In this document: positions 59,833-64,000 of the stretch, piece after piece | Numbering within the stretch: position 1 is the stretch's first letter | How the letters are laid out: every line of letters starts with the position of its first letter | Assembly: GCA_032622095.1 (NCBI GenBank) | Contig: CP136064.1 | Coordinates: forward strand, 132,565,129 to 132,629,128 | Reading direction: 5' to 3' | DNA length: 64,000 nucleotides | Origin: Siphonodentalium dalli | Taxonomy: Eukaryota; Mollusca; Scaphopoda; Gadilida; Siphonodentaliidae | Position numbers and translations under genes: made by a program | Notes under the pieces: generated by a model | Told to the model about the DNA's origin: nothing | Database searches by the model: none | The model's input: only the letters and a program-made list of their open reading frames with translations

Positions 59833-61506
59833 TCACGCCGGGAGTATCAAGTCCCAGTTATTCCTAGCCCAAATCAAAGTTTTGGCATTATACTTTGACA
59901 GGCTGTGTCGCTGATCACTGATCGGGTTGCTGCCAGTAGAGTTAACCCGCTTGGACGAGCAATTATTTGATTGTATGCCTAATACATCCTTTAATGCACT
60001 TGCCAGCGAAGGTAGTGTTTCGGTGTGCATTTGCACTTAATTTGAGGAGGAATTCTAGCCTTCCAAGCAACTGCATTCTCTGGTACGTGTCCATTTCAAT
60101 TCTAAGTCGTTCGGAGAGCAGATTATCTAGGACGGGAGTTTGGTTTCGCTCGTGTGAATGCTTTACATCCTGGAACATGACATCCAGCAGACTCCTGATA
60201 TCTGCGGTACCAGTGATTCCTGCAGCACTATCTCGACCGGTGACCACAGCAGCACTCTGATTATTATCAACAGATATCTCATCACAATGCCCATGGAAGG
60301 AAAGCCACTCTTCAATAAACCTTTTCACTGTATTATTGTCAGTTGTGTTTGTTGACACTCCCTTGAAGCGAGGGTCAAGATAATTTCCAGCAAGGAGGTG
60401 TGGCAATCCGAGGTCAAAGCGACATTCCAGCTCAGAGAGCAGTTTATCTCTGAATGTCTTCACCCCTCTTGCTGGTTCACAGGCGAGTTTCCACTTGAGT
60501 GTCTGTATGCAGAGTAGAACAATTGATATGGTGACATTTCCATCGGCACTCTAAATGGAAGTCGCTTCAGCAGTAGGCTTCAGTACTGGAATACCTTTGT
60601 CAGAATGTCACTGAGAGACTTGCCCAAGGGCAGTGGTGGTATTGTTGCACAATTCTTTCTCCTCTTGGCACTCTACCGAAGCAAGTGATATGGCGACTTC
60701 ATTTCTTCGAGAGCATGAACATAGTATTGAATCGAGTAGTTACATCTAGCGGGGATCAGATTCTTTGAGGATCTTATTGTCACCATCAGTTTCTGGATCT
60801 GCAGTTTGCAGTTGGAATTTATGAAGTGCGGCAAGTCCCACTGTTGAAGAATTGAAGAAGTCCGAAATTCTGTGGATGTTACTGATAAGATTTTTTATCA
60901 TTTGTTGCACATCCAAATCACTGCCTAGATATTGCACAGTGCATGGCATAACGTTGGTGGAGTCCATGGTTGCAAACATTACTCGTTTGACATCAATATC
61001 ATATTTGTCTAATTGCTCCCTAATAATTTGTTCCGTTGATTTTGTTGTGTGGTCGGCGTCCAGTTGCTCTAAGTTTATAACAGACAGACAGACATCGGGT
61101 TGCAAATTTCCAGTCAGCACTCATATAGTGTATCGTGAGGACAAGGTAGTTGCTGTTGTTATCAGCCTTCCAATGGTCAAACGTGATAGAAGGGCAACAC
61201 CCTCTAGTGGCTGACTTCAGATGACTTTTCAAATTTTTTTCTGTAGATACATGTACACGCAAATCGTCCAATTGTCTTGAAATGGTCGTTGGATGGGGTT
61301 GGGCGTTTGCATCATTCGTCAGAACTGGTTTCGGCTTTTTTGTTTCGTCTAACTGTTTTTTTTAATGAAGAGGGCCGGATGCTTTCGCTGTACCGTATAT
61401 GCAGCCTCAAGTGCGATGTAGTGCCTGTCGTTTGCACCAACAGACTTGCCGGACAATGTTTACAGACATACAAGAGACTTAGAGTCATCTGATTTATGTA
61501 AATCAA
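59833..61506 (-). pseudogene. Decayed BED-zinc-finger hAT-type transposase (ZBED-like)
   Basis: The order of pieces on the minus strand matches hAT transposases. A BED-like finger is at about 61475-61400 (CKHCPASLL, TSHLRLHIRYSE). At 61271-61020 comes SITFDHWKADNNSNYLVLTI followed by DWKFATRCL, equivalent to the T-DxWTS--N-SYL---HF stretch. At 61120-60746 comes FATMDSTNVMPCTVQYLG, the DNxxN block. Near 60720 a degenerate RWNST-like word precedes a helical region, and GNYLDPRFKGV is at 60463-59963. The C-terminal dimerisation region (WARNNWDLILP) stops near 59833. At least three frame changes are required. The likely right terminus lies near 61885 where cacaggggcc follows gattcg repeats. Confidence 0.8.
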
Positions 61507-61779
61507 ACAGGGATCTGAAATCTGCCATTTTGAATTTTGTTATGAAATTCCCAGTCCCACATGATTGTGAAGTCAAGTGATTCCTGGAATGTCGCAGTCG
61601 GACAGAGTGTCGAGTTACGTCATGGTGCCGAATTATGCGGTCTATTTATAGATTAGTTGGCGACAGTGTTATATTTATGCGTGATTGTCAGACTTCGGTT
61701 AAACTCTGTTAATTTAGGGTCATAAGTTGGCAAATTCTCTTCACTCAAATGAATTGCAGTCTGTAGAAACACGAAAATG

Positions 61780-61895
61780 CACCTAATGCCAAAGATTCGA
61801 TAACATACGAATCAAGGCAGACGATTTCGAATCAAATCAAATCAGACAAACGATTCCAAATTGCATCGAATCGCATTGATTCACAGGGGCCTAAT
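61780..61895. repeat. GATTCGAATC-type subterminal repeats, probable hAT element end
   Basis: Many diverged gattcga/cgaatcaa words in about 100 bp, ending at ttgattcacaggggcc. hAT ends often start CAGGG and carry such repeats (established knowledge). It lies upstream of the transposase remnant in the expected place. The opposite terminus was not found. Confidence 0.5.
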
Positions 61896-61959
61896 AAAAC
61901 CACTATACACCATGAATCTCTTACTGATTATACACCCGGAGGGCGCAATATTAAACTTG

Positions 61960-62452
61960 CCTGCAGCTACTCACCTCAGTGACCTGTGCAAGCTTCTACT
62001 CAAAGTTAAAAACTCCAAAATTGCAGGTGCACAGGTTCTCATGATGATTGATCCCTGTAGCAAATTTAATTCAAATTGAACAAGAAAATTCTGAGAAAAC
62101 ATCTCGACAATAAATACTCAAATCTGGGAAATTCTAAATCGAAAAGGTGGATAACACCACAACAATAAAAAAAAGTCAGATGGAGCGCATATCACAGGTT
62201 CCCTTAATTGGAACTAAATATCTGTGCCAACTTAAAATAAATATTGACAAAAAATGTAGGAATAAAAGCTCGTACAAAATTAAGCAAGTCGAAAAAGGGG
62301 ATAACTCCACAAAAAAAGTATAATAGACCTCATTATCACAGGTGCACAGTTTCCAATGGTATTAATTATTTGTGCCATGTTTTTTTTTAAATTGACCAAA
62401 AAAAATGTAGGAATAACAGCTCGGACAAAATTGTGACAAGCTGATTCAAGTA
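61960..62452 (+). mobile_element. Third tandem-unit family, second copy
   Basis: aaaaactccaaaattgcagg, tgcacaggttctcatgatg, then aaggtggataacaccac and aaaggggataactccac units about 150 bp apart, each followed by cacaggt and tgtaggaataa. Related to 54560-54925. Confidence 0.55.
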
Positions 62453-62473
62453 CCCCCCCCCCCCCCCCCCCCC
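62453..62473. repeat. Poly-C run (21 bases)
   Basis: Uninterrupted C homopolymer at the end of the preceding element; length is likely unreliable. Confidence 0.9.
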
Positions 62474-62821
62474 ACAACTCGTTGCAAGGGCTATAATAAA
62501 TTTCTTGGATATGCTAAATGTGTTGGCGCTTCAGCACATGGAATATAATACTTGCAGTGTGCAAAATGTCCGAAAAATTTCAAATGTTCAAAGTTCAACA
62601 ACCACATGCTGACAAATTTGTCATGGCAGAGCAGGGACCAGCCTAGAGATTTCAAATTGGGAGAAGTCACCTATTAGATTAAGGGAGAAATGGACTGTTA
62701 TCAGGGAGAAGTCATTTAATAGGCTGAAGTTCAATTTACTCCCTAAGCAGCCCTACTAAACATCAGCTTTCTGTGATTCAATGAGTATTATGCAATACAA
62801 GAGCCCATTTATATTACCATT

Positions 62822-64000
62822 ATGAAAGTGTCAATGACACTGTAGCTCAACTTGGAAAGGGAATAATTTAATGTATTACAGTCAATGGAGCGATTAGGAA
62901 TGTGGAAAGTTGAATGTCTTATAATACTAGTTTATAGACATGAAGAGAAAAGTAAAATCCAAGATGGCTGCTGGCAGCCATGTTTTCGGCCGAATGACCC
63001 CAAAATGATTGTATCCCATCTACATGTCATCGTTAACATCCATGAGAAATTTTATGACGATCAGACTAAAGGTACGACCTGTAGCCTATGCTAAAGGATT
63101 TAGTCATACAAAGAGTAAAATCCAAGATGGCTGCTGGCGGCCATGTTTTTTGGCCGAATGACACCAAAATGACTCGTTCCCATCTACATGTCATTATTAA
63201 CATCTATGACAAATTTTATGACGATCAGACTAAAGGTACGACCTGTAGCCCATGCTAAAGAATTTAGTCATACAAAGAGTAAAATCCAATATTAACAACC
63301 ATGACAAATTTCATGATGATCAGACGAACAGTACGACCTGTGGCCCATGCTAATGGATTAAATTTTGAAATCCAAGATGGCCACTGGCGGCCATGTTTTT
63401 TGTCCGAATGACCCCAAAATGACTCGTTCCCATTTACATTCCAATTTCAACAGCCATGACAAATTTTATGATGATCAGACTAAATGTACGACCTGTAGCC
63501 CGTGCTAAAGGATTTAGTCATACAAAGAGTAAAATCAAAGATGGCTGCTGGCGGCCATGTTTTTCTGCCGAATGACCCCAAAATTACTCGTTCCCATTTA
63601 CATTCCAATTTCAACAGCCATGACAAATTTTATGATGATCAGACTAAAGGTACGACCTGTAGCCCGTGCTAAAGGATTTAGTCATACAAAGAGTAAAATC
63701 AAAGAGGGCTGCTGGCGGCCATGTTTTTCTGCCGAATGACCCCAAAATGACTCGTTCCCATCTACATGTCATTATTAACATTCACGACAAATTTTATGAT
63801 GATCAGACTAAAGGTACAACCTGTAGCCCGTGCTAAAGGATTTAGTCATACAAAGAGTAAAATCCAAGATGGCTGCTGGCGACCATGTTTTTTGGCCGAA
63901 TGACCCCAAAATTACTCGTTCCCATCTACATGTCATTGTTAACATCCATGACAAATTTTATGATGATCAGACGAACAGTACGACCTGTGGCCCGTGCTAA
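62822..64000 (+). repeat. Second satellite array/element, running off the window
   Basis: It begins with the same start and leader as 18733 (ATGAAAGTGTCAATGACACT, ggaaagggaataatttaat, cagtcaatggagcgattagg) and continues with at least six monomers to the window end. The leader differs from the 18733 copy by only a few bases, so these two share a recent source, unlike the more diverged 43870 copy. The final length is unknown. Confidence 0.88.

Noticed and set aside
59967-60260. 97-codon plus-strand frame over the hAT remnant
   Set aside because: Antisense shadow of the transposase remnant, which explains the same bases on the minus strand with family motifs.

Overview
This is a eukaryotic, AT-rich, intron- and repeat-dominated window, most likely from a bivalve or other marine mollusc. 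The taxonomic hint comes from the repeats: roughly 150-160 bp tandem monomers inside flanked mobile elements (the layout described for bivalve pearl/BIV160-type repeats), and 'gggccataactcc' elements with (ACAG)n tails. No sequence search was possible, so the taxon is inference. No bacterial-type operons, rRNA, tRNA or CRISPR arrays were seen.

The only convincing host gene is on the minus strand and spans nearly the whole window. Five exons with consensus splice sites and compatible phases were assembled by hand: 55715-55006 (low-complexity linker), 43747-43646 and 17142-17075 (LIM1), 7126-7079 and 1910-1780 (LIM2). Together they encode about 353 residues of a zyxin/LPP/TRIP6-family LIM protein. 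The N-terminal exons (above 55715) and the LIM3 exon(s) (below 1780) were not found and probably lie outside the window. About 1.06 kb of coding sequence is spread over 54 kb; the rest is intron.

Layout by region. 1-7 kb: a CGCGG-rich element, degenerate monomers, LIM2 exons, a foldback element (3816-4071) and a TTAA-bounded element (5294-6470). 7-18.7 kb: the intron between LIM2 and LIM1, with 'ggccataactc' family elements, foldback elements and an inverted partner of the CGCGG-rich element (14417-14770). 18.7-43.6 kb: one satellite array of about 155 monomers of 154-164 bp. It is organised as 483-bp trimers, about 2.56-kb half-units and 5117-bp higher-order units, and it sits inside the intron that splits LIM1. 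43.6-55 kb: the next intron, with a complete-looking copy of the element family that shares the array monomer (43870-45350), a MITE-like element, a frameshifted LINE (46697-51950, antisense to the gene) and more elements. 55-64 kb: the linker exon, two strong hairpins, a decayed BED/hAT transposase (minus strand, 61506-59833) and a second array that starts at 62822 and runs off the window.

The most interesting object is the 24.9-kb intronic array. Its first edge carries the same start sequence as the short dispersed elements, so it looks like one such element whose internal repeats expanded enormously. It ends 36 bp from a LIM1 splice donor, and each typical monomer carries two motifs resembling the YY1/Pho binding site.
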